A stretch of 64,000 nucleotides of DNA from Paenalcaligenes hominis. GTDB taxonomy: Bacteria > Pseudomonadota > Gammaproteobacteria > Burkholderiales > Burkholderiaceae_B. Below, piece after piece: positions 1 to 9,894 of this stretch (position 1 is the first letter of the stretch; each line of letters begins with the position of its first letter). The position numbers and the translations under genes were made by a program. The stretch is from the NCBI RefSeq assembly GCF_011927625.1, contig NZ_JAATIZ010000001.1:780626-844625 (forward strand), written 5' to 3'. The notes under the pieces were generated by a model that worked only from the letters and a program-made list of their open reading frames with translations, did not search any database and had not been told where the DNA came from.

Positions 1-206
1 GTACCCATAGGTTACCCCAGACTAAAGATCAAATCAAATATCCAACCTCACATTCATAACTTGTTGTAATAGCTCCAACGGATAGCATGGATTACCTATT
101 ATTTCTATCAGTCATTGGGATCATTCACAATAAAATAAATACCAGAGGCTTTATACGTAGCCATGTCTTAATGTTCTATGATCCCTCCCTTTCTTTAACT
201 TGCAAA

Positions 207-3200
207 CTACCCCAACACATTCTGCAAGCTCTGCCCTAATGATGCTTTAAATGCAGCATCACTCGCAAACAAGCGATAGAACTCAAGGTCATTACGGCGG
301 CGATCTAGCATAATCTCGTTTAGAATTCGCTCAAAAGCAAGACGACGATTTTGGGCGTCCGGCTCTTCCTGATACTTCACTTTAAAATCGGGATGAGATT
401 TTATGCTTTCAGTCAAGCTCACGAATTTGACTCGCTGCTCTTCAGGTGTAGCACTCCACCCTTGGAACCAACGCTCATTAAAGTGGCGAATAATGTTATC
501 TAAAGCGTCTTTTTCTTCGTCTACATTATGAGCTCCACGGGGATTTGGATTCAGAGGGTTTAACTCGCCTTCCTCTTCTTGTAAATGAATTGAATGGTTT
601 AATTTAACGCGCTCTAAACCATAAGAAGCCAAATCTACAGACTCTAAAAGAGCATCGACGGCATCTTTTTCTTTATCCCTTACGTGTAGTTTAGGAATGA
701 GGAACTTGAGTAGCCAAAATAGCTTTTCCCATTCGATTATTTCGTAAGGAATAATCGCTGCCATTTGACCGTAAATTTTCACAAACTGCTTGGCTTTCAC
801 TTTGAAGTCAATTTTTTCTTCGTCATTTAATCCCAGTTCTTCATTGAATCGATAAGCCACCGTGTCAATAATTGGACTCAGTGCTTGGGCATCTACTCCA
901 TCAAAATATAAACGATTAAATGCTTCAACCTCTTCCCACTCATACACTCCTACATCACCAAGCATATCTTTTAGCTCATGCAATACGTTAACGTCTGTAG
1001 GCTCAGTTAATGAGGTAGCGGTGTAAAAAGGATCGAAAGCGGCTTCTATATCTTCTACCGTATTAAAAAAATCCAAGATAAATAGATCTTCCGTTTTTTT
1101 ACCGTACTTAGGTGCAGAGCGATTAAGCCTAGAGAGGGCTTGTACAGCCAATACACCAGAGAGCTTTTTATCAACGTACATGGCACAAAGCTTAGGTTGA
1201 TCAAATCCCGTGAGGTATTTGTTAGCTACCACAAGTAAACGATATTCATCCGTATCAAACTGCTCACTGGTTTCAGATTCAGCGAAGCCATTCAAGCTTG
1301 CTTCAGTATAGGTGATGCCATCAACAACTTTCTCGCCTGAAAACGCAATTAACACCTTAAAAGGATCAGACTTGCTCGCTAAACTACGTTTTATGGCTAA
1401 GTAATAACGAATCGCAGACTCAATATTTTGTGTGATCACCATCCCTTTAGCTTTGCCATGTAGCTTTTTACTATTGATAATTTGAGGAATAAAGTGATCC
1501 AGCATGATTTCTGCTTTAACGTTAATCGTTTGCTGACTGCCCTCAACATAAGCCCGTAATTTTTTTTGTGCTTTTTTACTATCAAATAATGGATTGTCTT
1601 GGATGGATTTTTGAATTTCGTAATACGACTTATAGGTAGTGTAGTTCGCTAAGACATCTAAAATAAAGCCTTCCTCTATAGCCTGCTTCATGGAGTACAA
1701 ATGAAAAGGCTGAAAGCTGCCATCAGGTTGCTTAACTCCAAACTTTTCTAAAGTGGTGTTTTTAGGGGTTGCTGTAAACGCAAAATACGAGGCGTTGTCG
1801 CGCATTTTGCGTGATTGCATTGCAGACAAAATCTTATCTTGTGGGTCGATGTCCTCATCGTGCTCTTCTCTACCCATAGCACGATTCATGTTGTCATGTG
1901 CAGAGCCGCTTTGAGAACTATGAGCCTCATCAATAATTACTGCAAAACGCTTATCACTCAGATCACTAATCCCATCAATAATAAAAGGAAACTTCTGGAT
2001 AGTAGTAATAATGATCTTTTTTCCTGTCTCTAGAGCTTTGCGTAGATCTGCTGAAGTGTGTGCAGGGGCAATGATATTTTTCACCTCAGAAAAATCGCGT
2101 ATATTTTCGCGTAGTTGCTTATCTAGCAAACGACGATCCGTGACTACAATGACCGAGTCAAACAACGGGCTATCAATATCTTTTGCCCCCGTCAGCTGTG
2201 GGCTAATGGGGTAAGTTTCAATCAACTGATAAGCAGCCCATGTGATCGAGTTTGACTTACCAGAACCAGCTGAGTGCTGAATGAGATAGGTGTGTCCTGT
2301 TCCATGATGAGCAGCATGATCAATCAGCTTTCTTACTACATCTAACTGATGATACCTTGGGAAAAACAATGTACGCTTGCTCAAGATATCTGTAGGCTTA
2401 CCATCCAAGCGTACAAAATGCTGGATTAAATTTGCTAAGCTATTTTTTGTGAACACCTCTTCCCAAAGGTATGCTGTTTTATGTCCGTAAGGGTTAGGTG
2501 GATTACCCTTGCCATAATTATTTCCTTTGTTAAATGGCAAGAAAAACGTCTTTGCACCTGCAAGCTTTGTCGTCATGTAGACTTCGTCCGTATCCACCGC
2601 CATATGCACTAAGCAACGCGCAAACTGTAGCAATGGCTGATGCGGATCACGGTCATTTTTATACTGCCTTATCCCGTGATAACTAGCAGTTTGGCCTGTC
2701 CATGGGTTTTTCAACTCCAAGGTAACCAAGGCAATACCGTTAATAAACAGCACCAGGTCAATTTCTTGTAGTGGGTTTTGTAGAGAGTAACGGACTTGTC
2801 GTGTGCAGCTAAAGATGTTAGAGGAAAAACCTTTGATGACCCGTTCGCTACTGCTTGCTAATGGAGCAGGGTACATTAAGTGAAAATGAGCATCGTCAAT
2901 CGCTAAGCCTTTTTTTAGCATATGAACAATGCCATGCCGTTTAATGAGACGGTCAAAGCGCTCTAGAATTTTTACTTTCCAGTCATGGGGACTATAGCGT
3001 TTTATCTTTTCAAGCTCTGAGGCTTGGGTGGACTCTAGAAACTGCCAAAAATAATGCGTATCAATCGCATAGTGAGGATCAAAATTAGCCGCTAAGCCCA
3101 GCTCATAGTCTTTACTTACATAATGAACCCTGGGTTCATTAGTCGGTTTCACAGGGCTAGTAGTTGTTCCTATAAGCTCTTCTAAGCAGGTACCTGTTAA

Positions 3201-3254
3201 ATGCTTCTCAATTGTTGCTTCTAAGGCTCGCTCATTCGTCTTACTGACCATCAC
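207..3254 (-). CDS. hsdR: Type I restriction endonuclease subunit R (HsdR)
   Basis: This is the motor and nuclease subunit of a type I restriction enzyme. It translocates DNA using ATP and cuts it when the HsdM/HsdS complex meets unmodified sites. A PD-(D/E)XK nuclease core is visible at Asp166 and Glu180-Leu-Lys182. It is followed by a Walker A motif (AGSGKS, 329-334), a DEAH box (442-445), an FTATP motif, and helicase motifs in a second RecA-like domain (LTGFDQP, LSRLNR). The length of 1015 aa is normal for the family. It is the last gene of the hsdM-hsdS-DUF4268-hsdR operon and begins 6 nt after the preceding stop. Two adjacent ATGs (3254 and 3251) could each serve as start. All motifs look intact, so the enzyme is probably active. 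Confidence 0.96.
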   Translation of the reverse strand: MMVSKTNERALEATIEKHLTGTCLEELIGTTTSPVKPTNEPRVHYVSKDYELGLAANFDPHYAIDTHYFWQFLESTQASELEKIKRYSPHDWKVKILERFDRLIKRHGIVHMLKKGLAIDDAHFHLMYPAPLASSSERVIKGFSSNIFSCTRQVRYSLQNPLQEIDLVLFINGIALVTLELKNPWTGQTASYHGIRQYKNDRDPHQPLLQFARCLVHMAVDTDEVYMTTKLAGAKTFFLPFNKGNNYGKGNPPNPYGHKTAYLWEEVFTKNSLANLIQHFVRLDGKPTDILSKRTLFFPRYHQLDVVRKLIDHAAHHGTGHTYLIQHSAGSGKSNSITWAAYQLIETYPISPQLTGAKDIDSPLFDSVIVVTDRRLLDKQLRENIRDFSEVKNIIAPAHTSADLRKALETGKKIIITTIQKFPFIIDGISDLSDKRFAVIIDEAHSSQSGSAHDNMNRAMGREEHDEDIDPQDKILSAMQSRKMRDNASYFAFTATPKNTTLEKFGVKQPDGSFQPFHLYSMKQAIEEGFILDVLANYTTYKSYYEIQKSIQDNPLFDSKKAQKKLRAYVEGSQQTINVKAEIMLDHFIPQIINSKKLHGKAKGMVITQNIESAIRYYLAIKRSLASKSDPFKVLIAFSGEKVVDGITYTEASLNGFAESETSEQFDTDEYRLLVVANKYLTGFDQPKLCAMYVDKKLSGVLAVQALSRLNRSAPKYGKKTEDLFILDFFNTVEDIEAAFDPFYTATSLTEPTDVNVLHELKDMLGDVGVYEWEEVEAFNRLYFDGVDAQALSPIIDTVAYRFNEELGLNDEEKIDFKVKAKQFVKIYGQMAAIIPYEIIEWEKLFWLLKFLIPKLHVRDKEKDAVDALLESVDLASYGLERVKLNHSIHLQEEEGELNPLNPNPRGAHNVDEEKDALDNIIRHFNERWFQGWSATPEEQRVKFVSLTESIKSHPDFKVKYQEEPDAQNRRLAFERILNEIMLDRRRNDLEFYRLFASDAAFKASLGQSLQNVLG

Positions 3255-3260
3255 TCATCC

Positions 3261-4406
3261 TCACATTTTTTCTATTTGCCCTACCGCTTGTACTGCTCCA
3301 TCTATCTCTGGCTTAAAGGCATTTTCAAAACGGGTCATGTGTCGTACATGCCACTCTATCCATTCCGACCATTTGTTTTCATTAAAGCTATCGGGCACAC
3401 GAGAAAAACAAATACGCGACATTTTTCTTCCATCTAAGCGTTGCCAATCTAAGGCTTGCCCAAACCGTTTCTCTATCTGCTCTTTACGGGCATAAAAGTA
3501 ATCAAACAAAAACTTGCTTTCTTCAGCGGTTCTACGAGCTAATGACATCTCAATCCGTAACTCATTCTTATTAAAAATTAACTGATAGCCACAGCCATTT
3601 AAACCAGACCCTGCAGAAAGCCAATGATCTTTACTGGCACTAATATTGTCATAAAGCCTACAGTCACTTTTTTGAAAAGCCTCTAAGACCGCTTCCCAAT
3701 ACGCACGACGTTTTCTATGGCTGTTCCGTACCACAACTTCTATACTTTTTTCTTCGGCTTCCTTAGCGCTCATGCTAATCATTAACTCACTGGCTTCAGG
3801 CGTAGGAATAATTTGGTCGATATTAATTAGAAGCTGGTCTGCCAACACGTAAGGAGTGACCTTAAAGCACTGCACACTGATACCTTGCCCCAAGAGCCAG
3901 AGTGCCGTACTCGTTACTTCTTTACGAAAATTAGCTGCTACCAACATAATGCGCTGACTATTGCCCAAATTGAGTTTTACCTCGGCTAAATCAGGAGTCT
4001 CTAAGAAGTCACAAATGCGAGTGGTTGCATCTAAAGGTGGTTGCTCTGCTGCGTGATAACGCTGCAAGTAATCTTGATAGATCCCCAGTATTTGGGTTTT
4101 AGTAAGACTGGCACAGTAGGAAGCGTACTTTAGCGCCTGCCACACCATATCTCGACCGCTGTCATCGAGTTTATTTTCAATAATGACAAGGTTGCCTTCT
4201 TTGTCTAAAGCCAACAAATCAAGCCGCTCTCGTGTCTCATTAAAGCCGTCAAATTCTTTTTGTATAATCAACAACTCTTCGCCCAAAGCACTCGGCTTAT
4301 GCGCCAACCACTCCTGCAAATGCTTCCGCTCTCCTAACTCTAACTCACTGAAGCTTTTGTTTTGCACCGAGCTAATCCGATTGCTCTGCCTATCGACAAT
4401 AAACAT
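3261..4406 (-). CDS. DUF4268 / PD-(D/E)XK nuclease-like protein inside the type I R-M operon
   Basis: This 381-aa protein has an N-terminal region resembling NucS/DUF91-type PD-(D/E)XK nucleases: Asp63, then Glu77-Asn-Lys79 after a short beta segment, and a downstream WQALKYA helix carrying the Gln often seen in this fold. The C-terminal part matches my memory of DUF4268 (motifs around residues 225-370, charged and Trp-rich). It lies between hsdS (2-nt gap) and hsdR (6-nt gap), so it is co-transcribed with the restriction system. A role as an accessory nuclease or DNA-end sensor is inferred. The family has no function I can state with certainty. Confidence 0.8.
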   Translation of the reverse strand: MFIVDRQSNRISSVQNKSFSELELGERKHLQEWLAHKPSALGEELLIIQKEFDGFNETRERLDLLALDKEGNLVIIENKLDDSGRDMVWQALKYASYCASLTKTQILGIYQDYLQRYHAAEQPPLDATTRICDFLETPDLAEVKLNLGNSQRIMLVAANFRKEVTSTALWLLGQGISVQCFKVTPYVLADQLLINIDQIIPTPEASELMISMSAKEAEEKSIEVVVRNSHRKRRAYWEAVLEAFQKSDCRLYDNISASKDHWLSAGSGLNGCGYQLIFNKNELRIEMSLARRTAEESKFLFDYFYARKEQIEKRFGQALDWQRLDGRKMSRICFSRVPDSFNENKWSEWIEWHVRHMTRFENAFKPEIDGAVQAVGQIEKM

Positions 4407-4408
4407 AC

Positions 4409-5755
4409 CTACTCCTCAGCGGCAATCATGTCTGGGGTGATTTTTATCTTGCCCGTTACGGCGCTATTAATAAGGCTGAACTTGTATTCTTGAAGTTTTT
4501 TTATTTGCCTTTCTTCAGTCTCAATAGCTAATTTTATCTGTGATCTCATCTGATCTAAGTAATGAGTTATTTCTTCTTGCTCCCTATCTGAAGGAAGCCA
4601 AATATAAGTATTTTTTAGAATTGACTGAGTAATGCTATATACCTTAACTCCTTTTACCTGTTTTCTAATTTGATTTCTATACGAAATAGAGTCAAGGCAA
4701 TACGCTAAATATCGAAAATTAATAGATTTTAATGGCTTGCAAATTATAGTGTGATAACCTGCAAAAACAATGTCATTTGTCACCAACTGTGTGAAGTTAC
4801 CTGATCCTTCTATATCCTCAGAAGTATCTGCGTAAACAACATCTCCTTTTCTAATTAATGAATTCTTGTTTTTAGCTAAATAATCATTACTAACACACAT
4901 TAACTTATGCTTTTTCGGATTAACCTCAAAGCCAAACTCTGAATGAACCTCTCCATAACTCACGCATGGTATTCCTTCATCTCTTAGATTCTCTTTAGTA
5001 ATACTCAAACCTCTATTGAATTTAAAAAAGTTACGGAAGCGTACTGTTTCCCAATGCTCCGGTACTTCCCCAATCCACTCAATACCCGAGTCTTTCATCT
5101 TGACAGAGGGATCTAAGCCTTTTGTCACGGCCTGTTGAATAATCACCTTCTGCCGCTCTTTCAATAGCTCAATCTGCTTTTTCTTAATCTCAATAGCTTG
5201 GTCAATTTGAGTGGTTTTTTGATTTAGAAATGTGGCAATATTTTTTTGCTCATCTACACCTGCAATAGGAAGCAAAGAGTAACAAAGCTCATCATAACTG
5301 ATATTTTTCCCCTCTCTAATACCTACAACAGAAGTCTGCAATTCTGATATAAATGCTTTGCTTTTAAAGAGGTATTTATAAAAACCCTGACTAAGGTTAG
5401 GTTTTTTTCTTTTTAAAACTGTATAAGCAGGACTAATAATCCCATCACGATGACAATACTCTAAGCCACCTTCAAAAGACCTTAAGCTGATAGCAAAGTC
5501 ACCTTTTGAGATGAACTTAAAGCTTTCCAAGTTTCCAGAGGGCATTACCATTCGGGTTTCAACCCATGTTCTTGGAACTACACCTTTATCCTGAGTAACC
5601 GATAAAAGCTCAGCTTCTGGCTTATTTTTAATAGAAACATCTTCATAAAGATATTTCATTTTCACCACTAGCCAGTGCTCTGGCACTTCCCCAAGCCAAT
5701 CAACCCCCGACTCCTTATACACCTCATACCGAGGAAAGCTCACTAAACTCTTCAC
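4409..5755 (-). CDS. hsdS: Type I restriction-modification specificity subunit (HsdS)
   Basis: HsdS selects the bipartite DNA target for both methylation and cleavage. The 448-aa chain holds two target-recognition domains, each opening with the typical phrase W-[LI]-G-E-V-P-E-H-W (near residues 20 and 220). Each is followed by a helical conserved spacer rich in Lys/Gln/Glu (for example KKKQIELLKERQKVI, and RQIKKLQEYKFSLI near the C-terminus). The start codon is GTG at 5755, overlapping the hsdM stop by 4 nt, which suggests translational coupling. The TRDs look full length, with no frameshift. The recognition sequence cannot be predicted by eye. Confidence 0.95.
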   Translation of the reverse strand: MKSLVSFPRYEVYKESGVDWLGEVPEHWLVVKMKYLYEDVSIKNKPEAELLSVTQDKGVVPRTWVETRMVMPSGNLESFKFISKGDFAISLRSFEGGLEYCHRDGIISPAYTVLKRKKPNLSQGFYKYLFKSKAFISELQTSVVGIREGKNISYDELCYSLLPIAGVDEQKNIATFLNQKTTQIDQAIEIKKKQIELLKERQKVIIQQAVTKGLDPSVKMKDSGIEWIGEVPEHWETVRFRNFFKFNRGLSITKENLRDEGIPCVSYGEVHSEFGFEVNPKKHKLMCVSNDYLAKNKNSLIRKGDVVYADTSEDIEGSGNFTQLVTNDIVFAGYHTIICKPLKSINFRYLAYCLDSISYRNQIRKQVKGVKVYSITQSILKNTYIWLPSDREQEEITHYLDQMRSQIKLAIETEERQIKKLQEYKFSLINSAVTGKIKITPDMIAAEE

Positions 5756-8148
5756 GCCTCTTCCCCTTGTACTGCCTTAATCTCCACTCCCAAAATCTGC
5801 GCAATCAAGCCATCAGCCTGCTGCTCTAACGCTAAAATATCTGCCGTGATTTCCTCTAAGTTTCGTAAGGGCTTATGACGGTAGAAATATTTGTTAAAGC
5901 TAATCTCATAACCAATACGCACTGAATCTAAATTGATCCAAGCCTCATCTACATGTGGCTTTACCTCAGCCATGAAATAGTCATGAATGCCTTGCTTTAG
6001 TGGAATAGACTCACTATCACGCAAATCACTGTTCGACTCATAGGTCTGATACTCATGGGCTTTTCCCGTGGGGTAATAGCCAAAGTCAGGAAGCTGTTCC
6101 ACAGTGCAGCCTAAGTGATCAAGCAGTTCATCTAACTTATCTCCCTTCAACAACTGACGACGAGCTATCACTTTCTCTGCATTCTCGTCATACCAGCTGA
6201 CTGCATTTAAAATGCTGTTTTTATCAGAAGCAGACAAACGAAGCTCCAAGGCCTTTAATGCCCCGTCGACGTCTTTTTTAAAGACATTAAAGTCATTGTA
6301 AAATTTGTCTCCTATTTGCTGCTGTAATTTCACCGCAGCAGTATATAAGTCGCGCTGCTTAGTCCAATGCTCTACATCGACTAAACGGCGACGTGCGGTA
6401 GCGTTTAGCGTGATGCCTTGCCCTTCACACCACGCCTCTAACTCTTTACGTAACGCAGTTAAAAAGGCTTTGTCATACACCTTTTCACCATGAGCTTTAT
6501 AAGCGTATGCCATTACTTCAGCCAAATTACGATCAAACCGTAAATCAGCAATACGCTCTGTTGTGAATTGAGCACTGCGACGATCTGGGCGCTCTATGGT
6601 GACCTTGTAATAACCTAACTCATGATTCTCAAAGACTTGGCTGGCAATGCCTCTAGGCTCTTGTTGCTGGTCTAACTCACGCTCTACCTCTGCCAACTTT
6701 TTATAGGTAGCAACGATAGTATCGATATGATCGGAGGTTAACTCACAGTTTTTATTGCCTAAATTTTTACGTAGCTTACTAAATAATAAACTGCCATCAA
6801 TCAGCTGCACTTTTCCTTGGCGCTCAGGCGTTTTTTTATTACTTAATAACCAAATATAAGTCGTGATTCCTGTGTTGTAAAACAGGTTATTAGGCAGTTG
6901 AATAATGGCCTCAAGTAAATCGTTTTCAATTAAATAACGACGAATATTACTTTCACCACTGCCTGCATCACCAGTAAACAAACTAGACCCATTATGAACA
7001 GAAGCAATGCGTGAGCCTATTGCACTCGCAACAGGGTCCTTCATCTTGTTGACCATTTCCATCAAGAATAAAAGCTGCCCATCGCTAGAACGTGGTGTTG
7101 CATCTACTTCTTCGTGTTCCCCCCAGTAATTTTTAAGCTGTACTTTAAAACGAGGGTCAATAACATCATTACCGCTTTTGATGTACTTTAAATCCGAGTT
7201 CCAACTTTTACCGTAAGGGGGGTTGGATAACATGACATCGAACTGCATCCCAGCAAACTCATCTGTGGCCAACGTTGAGCCCATACGAATGTTCTCTGGG
7301 TTATTCCCTTTGATCATCATGTCTGACTTACAGATAGCGTAGGTTTCGTCATTAATCTCTTTACCGTACAAATACACATCACGGGTATGATCGGCAGTTT
7401 GATATTTCTCTTCGATTAGGTTTTGTGCTTCGGTTAACATCCCACCACTACCACAAACAGGGTCATAGACAGTGATGGTTAAAGGCAGCTGATTAGCAAT
7501 TGGTTCAAAAACCAGATGCGTCATTAACTCGATAACCTCACGTGGTGTAAAGTGCTCACCTGCCTCTTCGTTATTTTCCTCATTGAAGCGACGAATCAAC
7601 TCCTCAAACACATAACCCATACCCAAGTTAGACAAAGCGGGCAGAAGGTTACCGTCTGGATCAGCAGTACTTTCAGTAGTGAGATTGATATAAGGAGAAA
7701 CAAATTTCTCTAACACGTCTAAGAGCACATCACGGCTTGCCATGTGGCGAACTTGAGCCCGTAAATTAAAGCACTCTATGATCTCTTGAACATTAGAGCT
7801 AAAACCATTGAGGTAATCCTCAAAGTTAGCTATCAGTATTTGCTGGTTATTACTGGCAGTTTGGTGCAATTTTTTAAGAGTCCAGTCGCTCGTGTTATAA
7901 AACACATAACCTGCCTCACGACGCAATGGGTGTTCATCTAGCTCGATTAGCCCCATTTCTTCTTTTTGAAAGCGTACTTCTTCTAATACTTTTTCTTTGG
8001 TGCTTTCTAATAACGCATCAAGTCTACGCAAGACTACCATCGGCAAGATAACATCTCTGTACTTACCCCTAACATATACATCGCGTAAACAATCATCTGC
8101 AATAGACCAAATAAAAGAAACGAGCTTGTTGTGTACACTTTGATTCAT
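5752..8148 (-). CDS. hsdM: Type I restriction-modification N6-adenine methyltransferase (HsdM)
   Basis: HsdM is the SAM-dependent methyltransferase subunit that protects host sites and, with HsdS, forms the core that HsdR joins. Motifs are clear: EHFTPREV at about 198-205, SAM-binding motif I DPVCGSGGM (229-237) and the catalytic NPPY (309-312). An N-terminal HsdM_N helical domain occupies residues 1-160. At 798 aa it is much longer than the common ~500-aa HsdM. The extra C-terminal ~280 residues are helical and charged, as in the larger HsdM subfamily. It is the first gene of the operon. About 170 nt upstream, before the next gene end at 8320, are available for a promoter. Confidence 0.96.
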   Translation of the reverse strand: MNQSVHNKLVSFIWSIADDCLRDVYVRGKYRDVILPMVVLRRLDALLESTKEKVLEEVRFQKEEMGLIELDEHPLRREAGYVFYNTSDWTLKKLHQTASNNQQILIANFEDYLNGFSSNVQEIIECFNLRAQVRHMASRDVLLDVLEKFVSPYINLTTESTADPDGNLLPALSNLGMGYVFEELIRRFNEENNEEAGEHFTPREVIELMTHLVFEPIANQLPLTITVYDPVCGSGGMLTEAQNLIEEKYQTADHTRDVYLYGKEINDETYAICKSDMMIKGNNPENIRMGSTLATDEFAGMQFDVMLSNPPYGKSWNSDLKYIKSGNDVIDPRFKVQLKNYWGEHEEVDATPRSSDGQLLFLMEMVNKMKDPVASAIGSRIASVHNGSSLFTGDAGSGESNIRRYLIENDLLEAIIQLPNNLFYNTGITTYIWLLSNKKTPERQGKVQLIDGSLLFSKLRKNLGNKNCELTSDHIDTIVATYKKLAEVERELDQQQEPRGIASQVFENHELGYYKVTIERPDRRSAQFTTERIADLRFDRNLAEVMAYAYKAHGEKVYDKAFLTALRKELEAWCEGQGITLNATARRRLVDVEHWTKQRDLYTAAVKLQQQIGDKFYNDFNVFKKDVDGALKALELRLSASDKNSILNAVSWYDENAEKVIARRQLLKGDKLDELLDHLGCTVEQLPDFGYYPTGKAHEYQTYESNSDLRDSESIPLKQGIHDYFMAEVKPHVDEAWINLDSVRIGYEISFNKYFYRHKPLRNLEEITADILALEQQADGLIAQILGVEIKAVQGEEA

Positions 8149-8319
8149 GGGTCTGCTTGGGAGAGAATGAGTTAAAAAATAATTAGTTGCAAGGAGTATA
8201 GCCTAACCCTCTCAGTTACTATAGAGGTGCGCGCTATGACTAACAGCAGACTTTAAGAGCCTTCTCCTAACTATTGATCTACTACCATTAAAAAAGCAAT
8301 GTGACCACTTTCGATAAAA

Positions 8320-9243
8320 CTACTCATCACTTACCTCACCATCAAGCTGCTGCTCTTGCCAAGCACCATATGTTAAAGCTTTTCCCTCAACTACCCAAGA
8401 CTTGCGCCCATTCGCACTACGCCCTGCCACTACTGCCGCCGCTGCACTGGGGCTAGAAAAAACCGTATCCACAGCAAAAGTACGCTGCCCTGATTCTGTT
8501 TTGATCAACGTTTCGCTAGCACAAAGCTGCTCGTAGAGGCTTTCATAACCACCAGCGGTACCTTCCCATCTGGCTCTAGCTGAAGATCCAGCTAATACAA
8601 CAAACTGACCTTCTATTTCTTTGGCCTGCGCTTTAATGCCTTTGGTGGGCATAGCAAAGGTAAATAAAGGAGATTCCGCTGGTATGTTTGTTGTTTTATG
8701 GTGTTCGTTTATCTCGTTGACTGGGCTGCGCAAATAGTCAAAACCTAACACCGGCAAGATAGTACGCAACTGCTCCATAAAAAACGCCATATCTGCCTGA
8801 TCTGACTCGGGCAAATTGACGTACTCATGAGCCGTTCCATTTTCTAACTGACACAATCCGCTTTGACTTACACTTCGTATAAGCTGGCTTTCTAAATATT
8901 TAGCATGGGCTTTAGTTAGGTTTTGATCTTTGCTTGTGACGAGCCAGACATGCTCCCAAAAGTCCTTGCCACCTGATTCCTGTGTTCGATTATGCTGCTT
9001 GAGCCTGACACTAACATCATCACTCTCACCGATATACACTAAAGGCAGCGCCCCGCCTTCAGGGTCACTACCCACTAAAAAATAGATACCCGTTCGTTTG
9101 CTTTCTGGACGTTGCACCAGCTCTGATAGTTTGGTTCTAGGGCCTGTTAGCACATGCCCTGTCCAATTCATAATTTCTGCGGTCAATAAACCTTTAGGTG
9201 AACCGTCTACTAAAAAGAGTCGAATGCTGCGTCCTTGTGACAT
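8320..9243 (-). CDS. GIY-YIG nuclease family protein with C-terminal DUF4357
   Basis: The protein carries a GIY-YIG endonuclease domain: GIY at 52-54, YIG at 70-72, Arg80 and His84 on the following helix, and a later Glu in the KYLESQL helix. The C-terminal third (about 225-300) matches DUF4357, a small domain usually appended to such nucleases (FSSPSAAAAVV...GRKSW pattern). The start at 9243 is chosen because a strong GGAGGA ribosome site lies just upstream; a longer frame opens at 9279. It sits directly upstream of the type I R-M operon on the same strand, separated by about 170 nt. This suggests a defence or DNA-processing role, but the substrate is unknown. Confidence 0.85.
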   Translation of the reverse strand: MSQGRSIRLFLVDGSPKGLLTAEIMNWTGHVLTGPRTKLSELVQRPESKRTGIYFLVGSDPEGGALPLVYIGESDDVSVRLKQHNRTQESGGKDFWEHVWLVTSKDQNLTKAHAKYLESQLIRSVSQSGLCQLENGTAHEYVNLPESDQADMAFFMEQLRTILPVLGFDYLRSPVNEINEHHKTTNIPAESPLFTFAMPTKGIKAQAKEIEGQFVVLAGSSARARWEGTAGGYESLYEQLCASETLIKTESGQRTFAVDTVFSSPSAAAAVVAGRSANGRKSWVVEGKALTYGAWQEQQLDGEVSDE

Positions 9244-9294
9244 GCTTGATTTCCTCCAAGTAAAGCCACAAAGTAACACAATATTTCAAACGAG

Positions 9295-9894
9295 TTATGA
9301 GTGTAGTCTGGGACGGCCTAAACGATGGGTTCTAGGCTTGTAACCACCCTGCCTATACGAACGATAAGCTTTACCTGCCGCATCGCGCCTAACAGGCTTT
9401 CCTTCCTCTTCTTTTACCAAATGCCTCAAAGCCTCTTTCAGGTTAGCTTTACCTTGTGAGTCATCATACAAAACCATACCTACAGCAAACACCCGATAGG
9501 TAGATTTATTCATATTAGCGCTGTAGTAACTACCTAACCCTCGTGTAATCGTATCTACCCAGTACTCACCTAAAGCCTGCGCTAACAAGTAATCGTTCTT
9601 TACTTTTTGTCCATCAAAAAAGAACACCACATGGTAATGCCAACGCCTATCCACTCCGTACTCTAGCTTTGCTGCATAGGTGATGTAATGGTTAAAGAGC
9701 TGATTAAAACGCAGGTTATTACGTAGTCGAATAAATGCCTCGTTCATATATTCGTAAGTGTTGACATCAGCATACTCATTTCCGATGTACAGATCTAAGC
9801 GCACTACAAGGAGCTTAGAGTAGTCATTAAAGAGCTGATCAATAAAGTGATGAAGTCTCTCTTGATTAGAACGATTGTAATTTCGTGTAGCCAT
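9295..9894 (-). CDS. Inovirus Gp2 / YagK-YfjJ family protein
   Basis: This 199-aa protein resembles the YagK/YfjJ C-terminal family, which includes Gp2 proteins of filamentous phages and is thought to relate to rolling-circle replication initiators. Visible hallmarks are a basic Tyr-rich N-terminus, the segment VVRLDLYIG, and RRWHYHVVFFFDG, whose HYH motif resembles the HUH-type metal-binding pattern. A repeated Tyr segment near GSYYSANM follows. The start at 9894 is preferred because an AGAGGT ribosome site precedes it; a longer frame opens at 9918. It stands alone without other phage genes, so it is more likely an integrated remnant or a satellite gene than a full inovirus. Confidence 0.75.
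   Translation of the reverse strand: MATRNYNRSNQERLHHFIDQLFNDYSKLLVVRLDLYIGNEYADVNTYEYMNEAFIRLRNNLRFNQLFNHYITYAAKLEYGVDRRWHYHVVFFFDGQKVKNDYLLAQALGEYWVDTITRGLGSYYSANMNKSTYRVFAVGMVLYDDSQGKANLKEALRHLVKEEEGKPVRRDAAGKAYRSYRQGGYKPRTHRLGRPRLHS

Noticed and set aside
1..206. Possible gene or repeat before hsdR stop
   Set aside because: AT-rich with short frames only; no hairpin or motif seen.
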